From Bacillota bacterium (lineage in GTDB: Bacteria > Bacillota > UBA994), in contig QLUS01000003.1 of NCBI GenBank assembly GCA_018725535.1, positions 1 through 35,998 of the forward strand: 35,998 nucleotides of DNA. Reading direction: 5' to 3'. The translations under genes were made by a program, and so were the position numbers. Numbering within the stretch: position 1 is the first letter of the stretch; every line of letters starts with the position of its first letter. The notes below the pieces were generated by a model. The model saw only the letters and a program-made list of their open reading frames with translations. It did not search any database and was not told the DNA's origin. This document shows, one piece after another, positions 7,064-15,766 of the stretch.

Positions 7064-7916
7064 CTGCTCTGATAAACCACTCTCTGAGTCGTTCCAGCTC
7101 CTCGGCGTTGTGAAAAGTAATGGTGATGGTGCCCCGGGCGGGCGTGCCCTTAAGCTCTACACGCGTCTGCAGCAAATCGCGCAGACTGCGCTCCATCTCC
7201 CTCATCTCTGCCGGGGGAAGCTTCTCCTTGATTGGTTGCACAATTGTTTCACGTGAAACATTCTCCGCGACCTTCGCCGCTAAGCGCTCCGCTTCACGCA
7301 CCGTTAGACCCTTCGCCGCCATTTCTTGCGCCAGCACATCCCGCTTAGCCGCCGGCGCTGCTAAGACCGCCCGTGCGTGTCCGGCGCTAAGTGTTCCACG
7401 TGAAACAAGTAGAGCTACGGCCGGAGAAAGCGTAAGCAGCCTTAGGGCATTGGCCACGTACGGCCTGCTCTTCCCAACCCTTTCAGCTATACTCTCCTGC
7501 GTAATCCCAAGCTGCTGCTGCAGTTGCGCAAAAGCGGCTGCCTCTTCCATAGGGTTGAGGTCTTCGCGCTGCAGATTCTCAATCAGCGCAACCTCCATGG
7601 ATTCTCTGTCAGACCACTCTTTAACTAGAGCCGGAACCTCAGTTAAACCGGCAAGTTTGGCTGCGCGCAAGCGTCGCTCCCCCACCACCAATTCATACCG
7701 CCCACTGCGTGACCGAACTGTCACGGGTTGAATTAGGCCGTGCTGTTTAATGGAGGCCGCGAGCTCCGCCAGTTCTTCCTCCGCAAATACGCGTCGTGGT
7801 TGATAGGGATTAGGCATAATCAGGTCAACGGCAATATGCTGGAGCTCGTCCGTCCCCATCGCCGACATGTCGGTTATGAGCGCCTGCAGCCCCTTGCCCA
7901 GCCGCGGCTTACCCAC
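7047..7916 (-). CDS. parB: Chromosome partitioning protein ParB/Spo0J
   Basis: A ParB/Spo0J clamp protein that loads at parS, spreads on DNA as a CTP-dependent sliding clamp and recruits SMC. Visible elements are RLGKGLQALI at the N-terminus, the nucleotide-binding GERRLRAAKLAG and ENLQREDLNPMEEA, a central helix-turn-helix (TQESIAERVGKSRPYVANALRLL) and a C-terminal dimerisation domain. The GTG at 7916 is preferred over the TTG at 7922 because AGAGGTG lies 7 nt upstream. It overlaps the parA stop. Two parS sites lie inside its own coding sequence, one of them encoding the familiar NVSRET peptide. Length (289 aa) is normal. Confidence 0.95.
   Translation of the reverse strand: MGKPRLGKGLQALITDMSAMGTDELQHIAVDLIMPNPYQPRRVFAEEELAELAASIKQHGLIQPVTVRSRSGRYELVVGERRLRAAKLAGLTEVPALVKEWSDRESMEVALIENLQREDLNPMEEAAAFAQLQQQLGITQESIAERVGKSRPYVANALRLLTLSPAVALLVSRGTLSAGHARAVLAAPAAKRDVLAQEMAAKGLTVREAERLAAKVAENVSRETIVQPIKEKLPPAEMREMERSLRDLLQTRVELKGTPARGTITITFHNAEELERLREWFIRAGGEFA
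7245..7260. promoter_or_regulatory. parS site 1
   Basis: The 16-bp perfect palindrome TGTTTCACGTGAAACA is identical to the Bacillus-type parS consensus. It lies inside parB, which is a common location. It is the expected nucleation site for ParB, about 9 kb from dnaA. Confidence 0.95.
7392..7407. promoter_or_regulatory. parS site 2
   Basis: TGTTCCACGTGAAACA differs from the perfect palindrome by one base and still fits the parS consensus TGTTNCACGTGAAACA. It lies 131 bp from the first site, also within parB. Confidence 0.93.
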
Positions 7917-8673
7917 GCGCAATCACCTCTCGAGCAAGTTCCATGTAAACTTCGGTGCCTTTAGATTTGGGGTCATACGCCAGGATGGACTGGCCGTAAC
8001 TCGGAGCCTCGCTAAGGCGCACATTGCGCGGAATAACGGTAGCATACACCTTGTCCTTAAAGTACGCCCTCACCTCGTCGACGACTTGTGAGGCCAGATT
8101 AGTGCGCGGGTCAAACATGGTAAGCAAAGCGCCTGAAACCACTAAGCCAGGGTTTAGGTGCCGCTGTACCAAGGACACGGTGTTCATCAGCTGGCTCAAA
8201 CCCTCTAAAGCATAATACTCACACTGCACGGGGATCAACACGCCGTGCGCCGCAGTCAAAGCGTTTAACGTCAACAGCCCGAGCGAAGGCGGGCAGTCAA
8301 TCAGTATGTAGTCGTAGTTCTGCCGCACATGCTGCACTGCCTCACGCAACTTTACCTCTCGCTGCATGGCCAACACTAACTCTATCTCCGCACCCGCGAG
8401 TTGAATCGTGGCTGGCACCAGTTCTAGCCTAGGCGTATTGGTCGGCAGAATCACGGCCTCAATGGGAACACCATCGATCAACACGTTGTAGATGCACTTT
8501 TTGAGGCGGTAGCGGTTAACTCCTAGCCCGGAAGTAGTGTTGCCTTGGGGGTCAATGTCCACCACCAACACGCGCTTTGACAGCTCCGCCAATGCAGCCC
8601 CTAAGTTAACCGCCGTAGTGGTCTTGCCGACGCCCCCTTTTTGATTGACGATTGCCATTACCTTCGCTGTCAT
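7909..8673 (-). CDS. parA: Chromosome partitioning ATPase ParA/Soj
   Basis: The 254-aa ParA ATPase has the deviant Walker A KGGVGKTT (residues 12-19), DIDPQGN (A') and the Walker B-like ILIDCPPSLG. It works with ParB to segregate origins and, as Soj, modulates DnaA. The short N-terminus without a helix-turn-helix marks it as a chromosomal type Ia Soj rather than a plasmid ParA. The ATG at 8673 is assigned; a second ATG at 8658 would shorten it by five residues. It overlaps parB by a few bases and probably shares its transcript. Confidence 0.95.
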   Translation of the reverse strand: MTAKVMAIVNQKGGVGKTTTAVNLGAALAELSKRVLVVDIDPQGNTTSGLGVNRYRLKKCIYNVLIDGVPIEAVILPTNTPRLELVPATIQLAGAEIELVLAMQREVKLREAVQHVRQNYDYILIDCPPSLGLLTLNALTAAHGVLIPVQCEYYALEGLSQLMNTVSLVQRHLNPGLVVSGALLTMFDPRTNLASQVVDEVRAYFKDKVYATVIPRNVRLSEAPSYGQSILAYDPKSKGTEVYMELAREVIARG

Positions 8674-8715
8674 GTCACCAAAACTCCCCTCGGCAGTTGC
8701 ATTTCGCGTCGCCCG

Positions 8716-9528
8716 TTACTTTGGAATTCGCACCACAAATTCGTAGTGGGTTTCCCCGTCCCTCTCCTCTACTTGTGCCGCCACGCCGTTCTTCTTCATG
8801 AGGTCGATTGCCTGACGCACAGAATTAACGAAAATCCTCACATCCCTCACGAAAAACCGCCTAATCGGCTTAACCGCCGCCATAGCCACAGCCTCCTCTT
8901 CACTTTCGCCAGCGAGAAAGCGCTCCACCGCCTCCTCTGTCTGTTTAACCGTCATCTCCTCACTCACTGCCAACGCCGCAAGCGTGGTCTGCACTTGATG
9001 GCTGTCAAGCTTAAGTAGCGCACGCGCGTGGCGCTCCGAAAGTGCCCCCGTTGCCAGCAAGTCCTTAACCCCGTCCGCGAGCTTAAGCAAGCGGCGCTTG
9101 TTGGCTACGGTAGACTGACTCATCCCCAGTCGCTTAGCTAGCTCCTCTTGGGTAAGGTTAAAGTCGTTAAGCAACTGGTCATAGGCCAAAGCTTCCTCTA
9201 ACACGTTTAGGTCCTCGCGCTGCAAGTTCTCAATCAGGGTAGCCTGAGCAACCTCTTGATCAGTGTACTGTTTCACCACTACGGGGACGGTCGCTAGCCC
9301 AGCGGCTTTCGCCGCACGCACTCTGCGTTCGCCAGCCACCAGTTCGTACACGGATCCTAACTTGCGCACAATCAGGGGTTGAATAATTCCCACTTGTTTA
9401 ATGGATGCGGCAAGCTCATTAATGTTCTCCTCAGGAAAGGTCTTGCGCGGTTGGTAGGGGTTAGGCCGAACCTCGTTGACGTTTATCTGCAGCACTTGCT
9501 CGGTATTACCGCCACTAAACCACTTCAT
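8716..9528 (-). CDS. noc: Nucleoid occlusion protein Noc (ParB paralogue)
   Basis: A second ParB-family protein of about 270 aa. It has a CTP-binding GERRVRAAKAAG, ENLQREDLNVLEEA and the HTH TQEELAKRLGMSQSTVANKRRLLKL. The N-terminus MKWFSGG... is short and partly amphipathic, as in Noc, which binds the membrane through such a helix. Position between rsmG and parA is the classical noc locus, and the KRRLL HTH variant is Noc-like. The ATG at 9528 has AGAGGAG 8 nt upstream; the ATG at 9534 is too close. Noc blocks division over the nucleoid by binding NBS sites; none was recognised in this window. Confidence 0.88.
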   Translation of the reverse strand: MKWFSGGNTEQVLQINVNEVRPNPYQPRKTFPEENINELAASIKQVGIIQPLIVRKLGSVYELVAGERRVRAAKAAGLATVPVVVKQYTDQEVAQATLIENLQREDLNVLEEALAYDQLLNDFNLTQEELAKRLGMSQSTVANKRRLLKLADGVKDLLATGALSERHARALLKLDSHQVQTTLAALAVSEEMTVKQTEEAVERFLAGESEEEAVAMAAVKPIRRFFVRDVRIFVNSVRQAIDLMKKNGVAAQVEERDGETHYEFVVRIPK

Positions 9529-9616
9529 CCCCATCGCTCCTCTAGTCCGAAGGACTCGTACCTGCTCCTACCCTGTTCTACGCCGCCCGCCTTCTCTCCT
9601 GCCTAATCCGCAAGCT

Positions 9617-10324
9617 CTACAACGGTTGCTTACTCGGCAATCCCGCGCGGCGAGGATATGTGGGCGGCGTCGGACGGAACTTCTTCACCGCGACTAACAC
9701 TCGCTGCTCACCGCCTCCCGGCAGTGTCCACGCGGAAGTCGTCAATTCTCCGCCCCCGAGCACCTTGACGGCTCTCTCTGCCGCCTCTACTTCCCTAAAA
9801 GCCGCCGTTCCCTTCATGGCTAGCATAATGCCTCCTCGCTCTACAAGCGGCAAGCAGTACTCCGCCAGTACATTTAGGCTACCCACGGCCCGTGTAACGG
9901 CATATGCATATCGTTCGCGGTGTTCCGGCATCCGGCCCAAGTCCTCTGCCCGCGCTTGCACTACCCTGACGCCGCCAAGGCCAAGTCTGACCACTACCTC
10001 CTCCAGAAAACGCACGCGCTTACCCAAGCTGTCAACTAGTGTCACGTAGAGACTAGGACAAGCGATAGCAAGTGGAATCCCAGGGAATCCAGCCCCGCTG
10101 CCGACGTCAACAACTTTACCTTGCGACTTAATCACTAACAGTGCTGACAAACTGTCCAAGAAATGCTTGCGCCACACTTCACCCGGGGTGTTAATTTTTG
10201 TAAGATTAAACTTAGCGTTGTACTCAAGTAAAAATTCAAGATAAAAGGAAAAGTGTCCAAGCGCATGCGGCGGCAACGGCACCCCTAGCGCCTCACACTC
10301 CTTAACAAACTCCGCTTTATCCAT
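9617..10324 (-). CDS. rsmG: 16S rRNA (guanine-N7)-methyltransferase RsmG
   Basis: This is a SAM-dependent methyltransferase of 235 aa that modifies G527 of 16S rRNA. The N-terminal KHFLDSLS and the SAM-binding VDVGSGAGFPGIPLA (from residue 72) are diagnostic of RsmG/GidB, and VTRAVGSLNVLAEYCLPLV follows as expected. The C-terminus extends about 20 residues beyond the usual end with a proline/arginine-rich tail (PTPPTYPRRAG). It starts 4 nt after mnmG, with AGAGGCG upstream, so it is part of the mnmE-mnmG-rsmG unit. About 80 nt separate it from noc. Confidence 0.95.
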   Translation of the reverse strand: MDKAEFVKECEALGVPLPPHALGHFSFYLEFLLEYNAKFNLTKINTPGEVWRKHFLDSLSALLVIKSQGKVVDVGSGAGFPGIPLAIACPSLYVTLVDSLGKRVRFLEEVVVRLGLGGVRVVQARAEDLGRMPEHRERYAYAVTRAVGSLNVLAEYCLPLVERGGIMLAMKGTAAFREVEAAERAVKVLGGGELTTSAWTLPGGGEQRVLVAVKKFRPTPPTYPRRAGLPSKQPL

Positions 10325-10328
10325 GCGA

Positions 10329-12206
10329 CTATCGCCTCTCTAGGTGTACCATCAACATGGCGATGTCAGCTGGTGATACCCCACTGATGCGCGAAGCCTG
10401 ACCATAGGAGCGAGGCTGCACGCGCTCAAGTTTCTCGCGCGCCTCCAGCGAAAGCCCGCGCATCTCACTGTAGCGCACGCCGTTCGGGATAGCCTTAAGC
10501 TCAAGGCGCTGAAAAAGCTCCACCGCCTCACATTGCCTAGCGATATACCCCGCATATTTCACTTCAATAGATACACGCTGTGCCAAGTGCAAAGCGACCT
10601 CACTAAGCTCAGGCACTATGACGCTTAGCCTCTCCCAAGTAATTTCCGGACGCCGCAGCAATGCGGCAGCCGCCGTATTGTGTTCAATCGGGGAGCTAAA
10701 GACGGAGGCGAGATGTCGATTTACGGCTTCCTCCGGGGACACCTTCCGCCGCTCGAGATACTCCACCCACTGTCTAATCCCCGCCTCGTCCTCCCGCAAC
10801 CGCACTAATTCCCGCTCGGGAACCACTCCTACCTCCACCCCCTTAGGCAAGAGACGCGACTCAGCGTTGTCAAACCGCAGAAGCAGCCGATGCTCCGCCC
10901 GTGACGTCATTAGACGATAGGGTTCGCTCGTTCCCTTAGTCACCAAGTCATCAACTAAAACGCCAAGGTAGGCCTCGGATCTAAGCAAAACAAACGGCGG
11001 CAGCCCCCGCACCTTCGCCCCCGCGTTAATGCCGGCCCACAACCCCTGCCCCGCAGCTTCCTCATAGCCTGAGGAGCCGTTAATCTGCCCCGCGAAAAAC
11101 AATCCCGCATAGAGCTTGCTCTCGAGCGCGAGCGTAAGTTGTGTGGGATCCACGAAATCGTACTCTATCGCGTACCCCGCGCGCATCATCTCGGCTTGCT
11201 CGAGCCCGATTACGGAGCGCAGCATCATAACCTGCACGTCCTCCGGCAAGCTCGTAGAAAAGCCCTGCACGTAGACCTCCTCCGTGCTATAGCCTTCCGG
11301 CTCAAGGAAGATCTGATGTCGCTCTTTGTCCGCAAAGCGCACCACCTTATCCTCAATTGAAGGACAGTAGCGCGGGCCGCGCCCCGCGATAAGCCCAGCA
11401 TACAGCGGTGAGCGATGCAGGTTACTGCGGATAATCTCATGCGTCGCGGCGGTAGTGTAAGTTAACCAGCAGGACATTTGCTCTGGCGCAAAACGTGAAC
11501 TACGGCGCGAAAAGCGCGTGTAGCTGGCATCGCCCCGCTGCTCTTCCATTCGGTCGAAGTGGATGCTCCGCCGATGGATGCGCGGCGGTGTGCCCGTCTT
11601 GAGTCGCCCTAGCCTAAATCCTAACGCACGCAGATTCGCCGCTAGCCCGTGCGATGGCATGAGTCCGTTTGGTCCGCTGGCAATAATGGATGCACCGACA
11701 ATTACCGTGCTTTCCATGTAAGTCCCCGTCGTAACTACGACAGCCTCTGCCCGATAGATTGTGCCGGTATGCGTCCGCACGCCGCGAGCCACGCCCGATT
11801 CCACCAAAATTTCCACAACCGATGCCTGGATGATGCGCAGGTTAGGTGTCCTCTCGAGCAGTTCCCGTACCACTTGCTGATAGAGCCGCTTGTCGGTTTG
11901 TGCACGCAGCGCTTGCACTGCCGGTCCCTTACCGGTATTAAGCGTCCGCATCTGTACAAAGGACATGTCCGCTGCGTACCCCATCAGTCCCCCCAGTGCG
12001 TCAATCTCAGCCACCACATGACCCTTAGCCGGACCGCCCACGGACGGATTGCAGGGCATTAAAGCGATTGCCTCCATGCTCTGGGTAAGCAAAGCGACAC
12101 TTAGGCCCATCCGCGCGACGGCATGCGCTGCCTCGCACCCGGCATGTCCTGCCCCCACCACAATGCAGTCAAACTCCCCGCCGCAGTACACTTGGTCTAC
12201 ACTCAC
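10329..12206 (-). CDS. mnmG: tRNA uridine 5-carboxymethylaminomethyl modification enzyme MnmG (GidA)
   Basis: The 625-aa FAD protein partners MnmE in building the cmnm5 group on wobble U34 of certain tRNAs. It shows the N-terminal FAD motif VVGAGHAGCEAA (from residue 17), the conserved LMPCNPSVGGPAKGHVV, KTGTPPRI, GLFFAGQINGSSGYEEAAGQG and a C-terminal YAGYI helical segment. Length is normal. The GTG start at 12206 overlaps the mnmE stop as GTGA, indicating translational coupling. Confidence 0.97.
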   Translation of the reverse strand: MSVDQVYCGGEFDCIVVGAGHAGCEAAHAVARMGLSVALLTQSMEAIALMPCNPSVGGPAKGHVVAEIDALGGLMGYAADMSFVQMRTLNTGKGPAVQALRAQTDKRLYQQVVRELLERTPNLRIIQASVVEILVESGVARGVRTHTGTIYRAEAVVVTTGTYMESTVIVGASIIASGPNGLMPSHGLAANLRALGFRLGRLKTGTPPRIHRRSIHFDRMEEQRGDASYTRFSRRSSRFAPEQMSCWLTYTTAATHEIIRSNLHRSPLYAGLIAGRGPRYCPSIEDKVVRFADKERHQIFLEPEGYSTEEVYVQGFSTSLPEDVQVMMLRSVIGLEQAEMMRAGYAIEYDFVDPTQLTLALESKLYAGLFFAGQINGSSGYEEAAGQGLWAGINAGAKVRGLPPFVLLRSEAYLGVLVDDLVTKGTSEPYRLMTSRAEHRLLLRFDNAESRLLPKGVEVGVVPERELVRLREDEAGIRQWVEYLERRKVSPEEAVNRHLASVFSSPIEHNTAAAALLRRPEITWERLSVIVPELSEVALHLAQRVSIEVKYAGYIARQCEAVELFQRLELKAIPNGVRYSEMRGLSLEAREKLERVQPRSYGQASRISGVSPADIAMLMVHLERR

Positions 12207-13555
12207 TTTCCTATGCAGAATTCGGCAAATATGGCATCGACGACGTCAAGGGAAACCGTCTCGCCCGTAATCTCTCCCAAGCGCTCATAAGCTAGCCGCA
12301 CGTCGGTGGCCACTAATTCCAGCTCCCACCCAGCCATAACCGTGGCAAGCGCGGCAATCACGAGGGTCTGCGTTTCGATGAGGATGCGGGAGTGGCGTAA
12401 GTTTGTCACCAACAGCGACCCCTCCCCACCCACCGCCCGGGAGGCGATCTCTGCGATTTGCCTTATTAGCTCCGCTAGGCCGCGCTTGGTCCTAGCGCTG
12501 ACAAGTAATCGCTCCACCCCTGCGGGCAGATGCATCTCAGCATCTAGGTCAGCCTTAGTAAGCAAAACTATCCGCTCACGCTCGCGTGTTAAGTCTAGTA
12601 ATTCGTAGTCCTGCTCCTGCAGTGGCTCGGAGCTGTCTAGAAGCACCAACACGATATCAGCGGTGGCCAACGCCTGCAAAGTGCGTTCCATACCTAGCTT
12701 CTCCACTAGGTCTTCGCTCTCCCTAAGTCCCGCCGTATCCACTAGCGTCACCAGCACCCCGTTTAGATTGACCATCACTTCCACCGTGTCACGCGTAGTG
12801 CCGGGCTGTGCGGTAACAATGGCGCGCTCTTGCCCGGCAAGGCTATTGAGCAGGCTAGACTTCCCCACATTTGGCCGTCCCGCCAATACAACACGCAGCC
12901 CCTCCCGCGCAACACGGCCCGCATGCACTGTCGCGACAAGTCCGCGCAACATATCTCCTACCTGCGTGAGTTTCCCCGCCACTGCCTCGCGCGTAACGGA
13001 GGGGATATCATTTTCAGGGAAATCAAGCTGTGCCTCCAAGCGAGCTAAGACCAAAAGCAAATGCGAGCGCATGTCTTTGATCTCGTCGCTAAGCATGCCG
13101 CGCAGCTGCCTGCCAGCGTTCTTCAGTCCCACATCGCTCTCCGCCCGAATGATGTCAATAACCGCCTCAGCTTGCGCCAGTGACAGCCTGCCGTTAAGGA
13201 AAGCTCGCTGCGTGAATTCGCCCGGGCCAGCCATACGCGCGCCTTTAGCCAGCAATACTTCCAGCACGCGTCCGGCCACGAATGACCCCCCGTGAATAGA
13301 AAGTTCTATCACGTCTTCGCCTGTAAAGGAACGAGGACCACGAAAGTAGGTGAACAAGCACTCGTCCAGCGGCTCTCCCGCTTGGTCGACCACTTCTCCA
13401 AGGTAGACGCGCCAAGGCTTCACCCGGAAAGGCTGGCGCGAGCGCCGAAACACCTGTTTGGCAACCCCCAGCGCACCCTGCCCGCTTAGACGGACAATGG
13501 CAATCCCTCCCTCGCCGCGCGGGGTAGAGATGGACGCAATGACATCACGCCTCAC
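12203..13555 (-). CDS. mnmE: tRNA modification GTPase MnmE (TrmE)
   Basis: A 450-aa GTPase. It has an N-terminal formyl-THF-binding domain (DVIASISTPRGEGGIAIVRLSG), then a G domain inserted in a helical domain. The P-loop is GRPNVGKS (about residues 226-233), the G3 motif DTAGLRES, and the C-terminus ends in the hallmark FCIGK. It acts with MnmG on tRNA U34. The GTG at 13555 has AGGAGG 7 nt upstream. The gap to jag (81 nt) is the longest within this block; it contains only a weak GGGG/CCCC pairing and no convincing terminator. Confidence 0.97.
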   Translation of the reverse strand: MRRDVIASISTPRGEGGIAIVRLSGQGALGVAKQVFRRSRQPFRVKPWRVYLGEVVDQAGEPLDECLFTYFRGPRSFTGEDVIELSIHGGSFVAGRVLEVLLAKGARMAGPGEFTQRAFLNGRLSLAQAEAVIDIIRAESDVGLKNAGRQLRGMLSDEIKDMRSHLLLVLARLEAQLDFPENDIPSVTREAVAGKLTQVGDMLRGLVATVHAGRVAREGLRVVLAGRPNVGKSSLLNSLAGQERAIVTAQPGTTRDTVEVMVNLNGVLVTLVDTAGLRESEDLVEKLGMERTLQALATADIVLVLLDSSEPLQEQDYELLDLTRERERIVLLTKADLDAEMHLPAGVERLLVSARTKRGLAELIRQIAEIASRAVGGEGSLLVTNLRHSRILIETQTLVIAALATVMAGWELELVATDVRLAYERLGEITGETVSLDVVDAIFAEFCIGK

Positions 13556-13636
13556 CTATGTCCCTCCTAAGCATAAAGGGGCTGACTCACCCCGTGAATC
13601 CGCCCCCCACAACTCCTGCTCTCTTCGCCCGCCCCA

Positions 13637-14275
13637 CTAATGCTCTTGCCTTAAGGCAATAATCACCTTGCGAAAGGGTTCATCTCCCTCGCTGTGGGTT
13701 ACAATGTCCTTATCGTCCTGGAGCGCCATGTGGATTACCCTGCGTTCGTATGCCCCCATGGGTTCCATAATCACCCTACGTCCACTAAACTTAGCCTTGG
13801 CTGCTAGTTTCAGCGCTAACTCCACCAGCGACTCTTGGCGCTTAGCCCGATAGCTGTTGACGTCGAGCAACACGCGCCTATTCCCACCTGCACGGGAGTA
13901 CACGACAGCGGCTAGTACCTGCAAGGCCTCGATTGTCTGTCCGCGCTTGCCAATCAAGCGGCTTGCGTTAGCACCCGTAAGTTCAAGTTTAAAATTTTCG
14001 TCTTCGGTTTGACCCGGAGCGCAAGTGACGCCTAGGGCGCCCATTCGCGTTGCAAGCTCAGTAAGAAAGGCTACGGCCTTCTCCTCAGGCGAAACGCGCC
14101 GCGTGACCTTGACACGCGCCATCCTGCCGCCTAAAATCCCAAATAGCCCTTTTGTCGGTTCCTCTAGCACACAAACATCGACTTGATATCGCGCCACACC
14201 TAACTCGGCTAACCCTAAACCGACAGCTTCCTCAACTGTCTTTGCGGTCTTTTCTACGCTCTGCCGCAGTTCCAT
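13637..14275 (-). CDS. jag: RNA-binding protein Jag/KhpB (Jag-N, KH, R3H)
   Basis: The 212-aa protein has three domains: Jag-N at residues ~1-55 (KTVEEAVGLGLAELGV, GLFGILGG), a KH domain with LIGKRGQTIEALQ, and a C-terminal R3H domain with PMGAYERRVIHMALQ. KhpB binds RNA with KhpA and affects cell elongation; KhpA is not in this window. The ATG has GGGAGG 9 nt upstream and overlaps the yidC C-terminus by 44 nt, a classic Bacillota pairing. Confidence 0.94.
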   Translation of the reverse strand: MELRQSVEKTAKTVEEAVGLGLAELGVARYQVDVCVLEEPTKGLFGILGGRMARVKVTRRVSPEEKAVAFLTELATRMGALGVTCAPGQTEDENFKLELTGANASRLIGKRGQTIEALQVLAAVVYSRAGGNRRVLLDVNSYRAKRQESLVELALKLAAKAKFSGRRVIMEPMGAYERRVIHMALQDDKDIVTHSEGDEPFRKVIIALRQEH

Positions 14276-14948
14276 CAGTGCCTGCCTCCCCTGTCATCCG
14301 TACCTGGAAATACCGACCGAACAGCTCCTGTTGCACAATGGAAAACACGTTGCGCGATACCCAGTAAAGCGCGAGTGCGGTCGGGAAACTGATGGTAATG
14401 TACCCCATAAACAGCGGCATTACATACAGCATGGTGCGTGAAGTCTGGTCATTAGCCTGCACCGTCTGCTTCGACTGCCAAAAGGTCGTGACCACAGAAA
14501 GCACAGGTAAAATCCAATACACCAAACTGAGGCCAAAAATAGATTGCTCGGCGTTAGGAAGAGTAAGATTCAGACCAATCCACATGGGATTGGCGGCAAA
14601 AAGCCCCGGTCTCTGCAACATGTTAAACATCGCGATGAGAATAGGGAACTGGATAAGGAGCGGCAGACACCCCATCGCCGGGTTGATGTTATACTTCTTC
14701 CAGAGCTCCATCGTAGCCTGATTAAGTTTGGCTTTGTCCTCTTTTTTGCTGTACTTCTTCCTCAGAGCTGCCGTTTCAGGTGCCGCTAGCTGCATGCCAC
14801 GTGTGAATGACATTTGCTTTAGGTTAAGCGGCAGTGTAATAATCATCACCGCTAAAGACAGCAAAATCACGGCAGAACCGTAATTACCAGTATAGGTGAA
14901 AAAGAACTCGAGTATGCCCCCGAGGAGCGAGTTAAGGAATTCAATCAC
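14232..14948 (-). CDS. yidC: Membrane protein insertase YidC/Oxa1 family
   Basis: A short Gram-positive-type YidC (238 aa) lacking the large periplasmic domain. Membrane segments are visible at about residues 22-42 (VILLSLAVMIITLPL), 95-110, 140-158 and 175-200, with the conserved INPAMGCLPLLIQFPILIA loop and a basic tail. There is no lipobox cysteine at the N-terminus, unlike Bacillus SpoIIIJ. It inserts membrane proteins alone or with Sec. The GTG start overlaps the yidD stop by one base (TAGTG). Confidence 0.94.
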   Translation of the reverse strand: MIEFLNSLLGGILEFFFTYTGNYGSAVILLSLAVMIITLPLNLKQMSFTRGMQLAAPETAALRKKYSKKEDKAKLNQATMELWKKYNINPAMGCLPLLIQFPILIAMFNMLQRPGLFAANPMWIGLNLTLPNAEQSIFGLSLVYWILPVLSVVTTFWQSKQTVQANDQTSRTMLYVMPLFMGYITISFPTALALYWVSRNVFSIVQQELFGRYFQVRMTGEAGTDGTAAERRKDRKDS

Positions 14949-15175
14949 TACCCATCATCCCCCTTGTCAATTAACGGGTCATAGCCTCCCCTGCTAAAAG
15001 GGTGGCAGCGCATCAGTCGTCTCAGGGCGAGCACTCCCCCGCGTGACAGCCCGTATTTCTTGATTGCCTCCGCTGCGTACTCACTGCAGGTGGGCCGAAA
15101 TTTACAGGTGGGTCCTCTAAGTGGAGATAGATAGCGCTGATACACCGCTATTAACAATAACGCTGCCTGCTTCAT
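14948..15175 (-). CDS. yidD: Membrane protein insertion efficiency factor YidD
   Basis: The 75-aa protein has the family signature YQRYLSPLRGPTCKFRPTCSEYA followed by AIKKYGLSRGGVLALRRLMRCHPFSRGGYDP, essentially a full-length YidD. It is thought to help YidC-dependent insertion at the inner face of the membrane. It lies within the rnpA-yidD-yidC cluster. Its 5' end overlaps the 3' end of rnpA by 59 nt, more than usual. Confidence 0.95.
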   Translation of the reverse strand: MKQAALLLIAVYQRYLSPLRGPTCKFRPTCSEYAAEAIKKYGLSRGGVLALRRLMRCHPFSRGGYDPLIDKGDDG

Positions 15176-15509
15176 GGCCCACCCAAACTTTCAGACGCTT
15201 AGCTACAGAAATAAACTCCCGCTCCATCTCCAACAACGAGGCTTTCACTGCGCCGCTTCGGGCAATTAAAACATAGAAATGTCCATGCGCTAGCTGCCTA
15301 AGGTGTTTACGCACTACTTCCTTGAGCCGCCTTTTCGCGCGATTGCGCACTACGGCAGTGCCGAGCTTCCTGCCAGCCGAGAAACCTATGCGCAGTTCCC
15401 CCTCGCTTGGCAAAACATACAGCACTAGGACACGCCCGGCGGCAGATCGACCCGTCCCATACACGCGGGAAAACTCAGTCCGCTTGCGTAGCCGATAACG
15501 CTTCTGCAT
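15117..15509 (-). CDS. rnpA: Ribonuclease P protein component
   Basis: This is the protein subunit of RNase P, which assists 5' maturation of tRNA. It starts LRKRTEFSRVYGTGRS and contains the RNA-binding RNR motif in NRAKRRLKEVVRKH. At 130 aa it is slightly long: the last ~20 residues (after KRLKVWVGHEAG) overlap yidD in another frame and show no family similarity. It begins 6 nt after the rpmH stop. Its own ribosome site is weak, so coupling to rpmH is likely. Confidence 0.94.
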   Translation of the reverse strand: MQKRYRLRKRTEFSRVYGTGRSAAGRVLVLYVLPSEGELRIGFSAGRKLGTAVVRNRAKRRLKEVVRKHLRQLAHGHFYVLIARSGAVKASLLEMEREFISVAKRLKVWVGHEAGSVIVNSGVSALSIST

Positions 15510-15515
15510 GCTCGT

Positions 15516-15650
15516 TTAGGCCGAGAGAGCCTTTCTGCCCTTTAGACGTCGGCGTTTGAGCACTTTGCGTCCATTAGCGGTGCTCATCCGCTCGCGGAAA
15601 CCATGCACTTTCTTACGTTGGCGATTGTTAGGTTGAAATGTGCGCTTCAT
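15516..15650 (-). CDS. rpmH: 50S ribosomal protein L34
   Basis: The 44-codon gene translates from the ATG at 15650 as MKRTFQPNNRQRKKVHGF..., continuing with RMSTANGRKVLKRRRLKGR. This is the complete, highly basic L34 sequence of standard length. AGGGAGAG lies 7 nt upstream of the start. It is the first gene of the leftward operon running from oriC. Confidence 0.98.
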   Translation of the reverse strand: MKRTFQPNNRQRKKVHGFRERMSTANGRKVLKRRRLKGRKALSA

Positions 15651-15698
15651 ATATTCACTCTCCCTTCAGAGCCTGAAGTCTATTCAAGTACCTCATCA

Positions 15699-15727
15699 AT
15701 TGTACCAAAGGGTTACAGACTGGTCAA
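15699..15727 (-). promoter_or_regulatory. Predicted sigma-A-type promoter of rpmH operon
   Basis: On the minus strand TTGACC (15727-15722) is followed by a 17-nt spacer and TACAAT (15704-15699), preceded by TGG, an extended -10. Five of six bases match consensus in each hexamer. It points toward rpmH, about 50 nt upstream of its start, and directly abuts the origin's DnaA boxes. Confidence 0.75.
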
Positions 15728-15766
15728 CGCACAAGGCGTGTTGTTCCTCATGTCGAAACGTGTCGA

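Noticed and set aside
9553..9566. Small hairpin AGTCC-TTC-GGACT before noc
   Set aside because: Only a 5-bp stem; too short to separate from chance.
11649..12062. A 137-codon frame opposite mnmG
   Set aside because: A shadow of a clearly conserved gene, with no recognisable protein motif.
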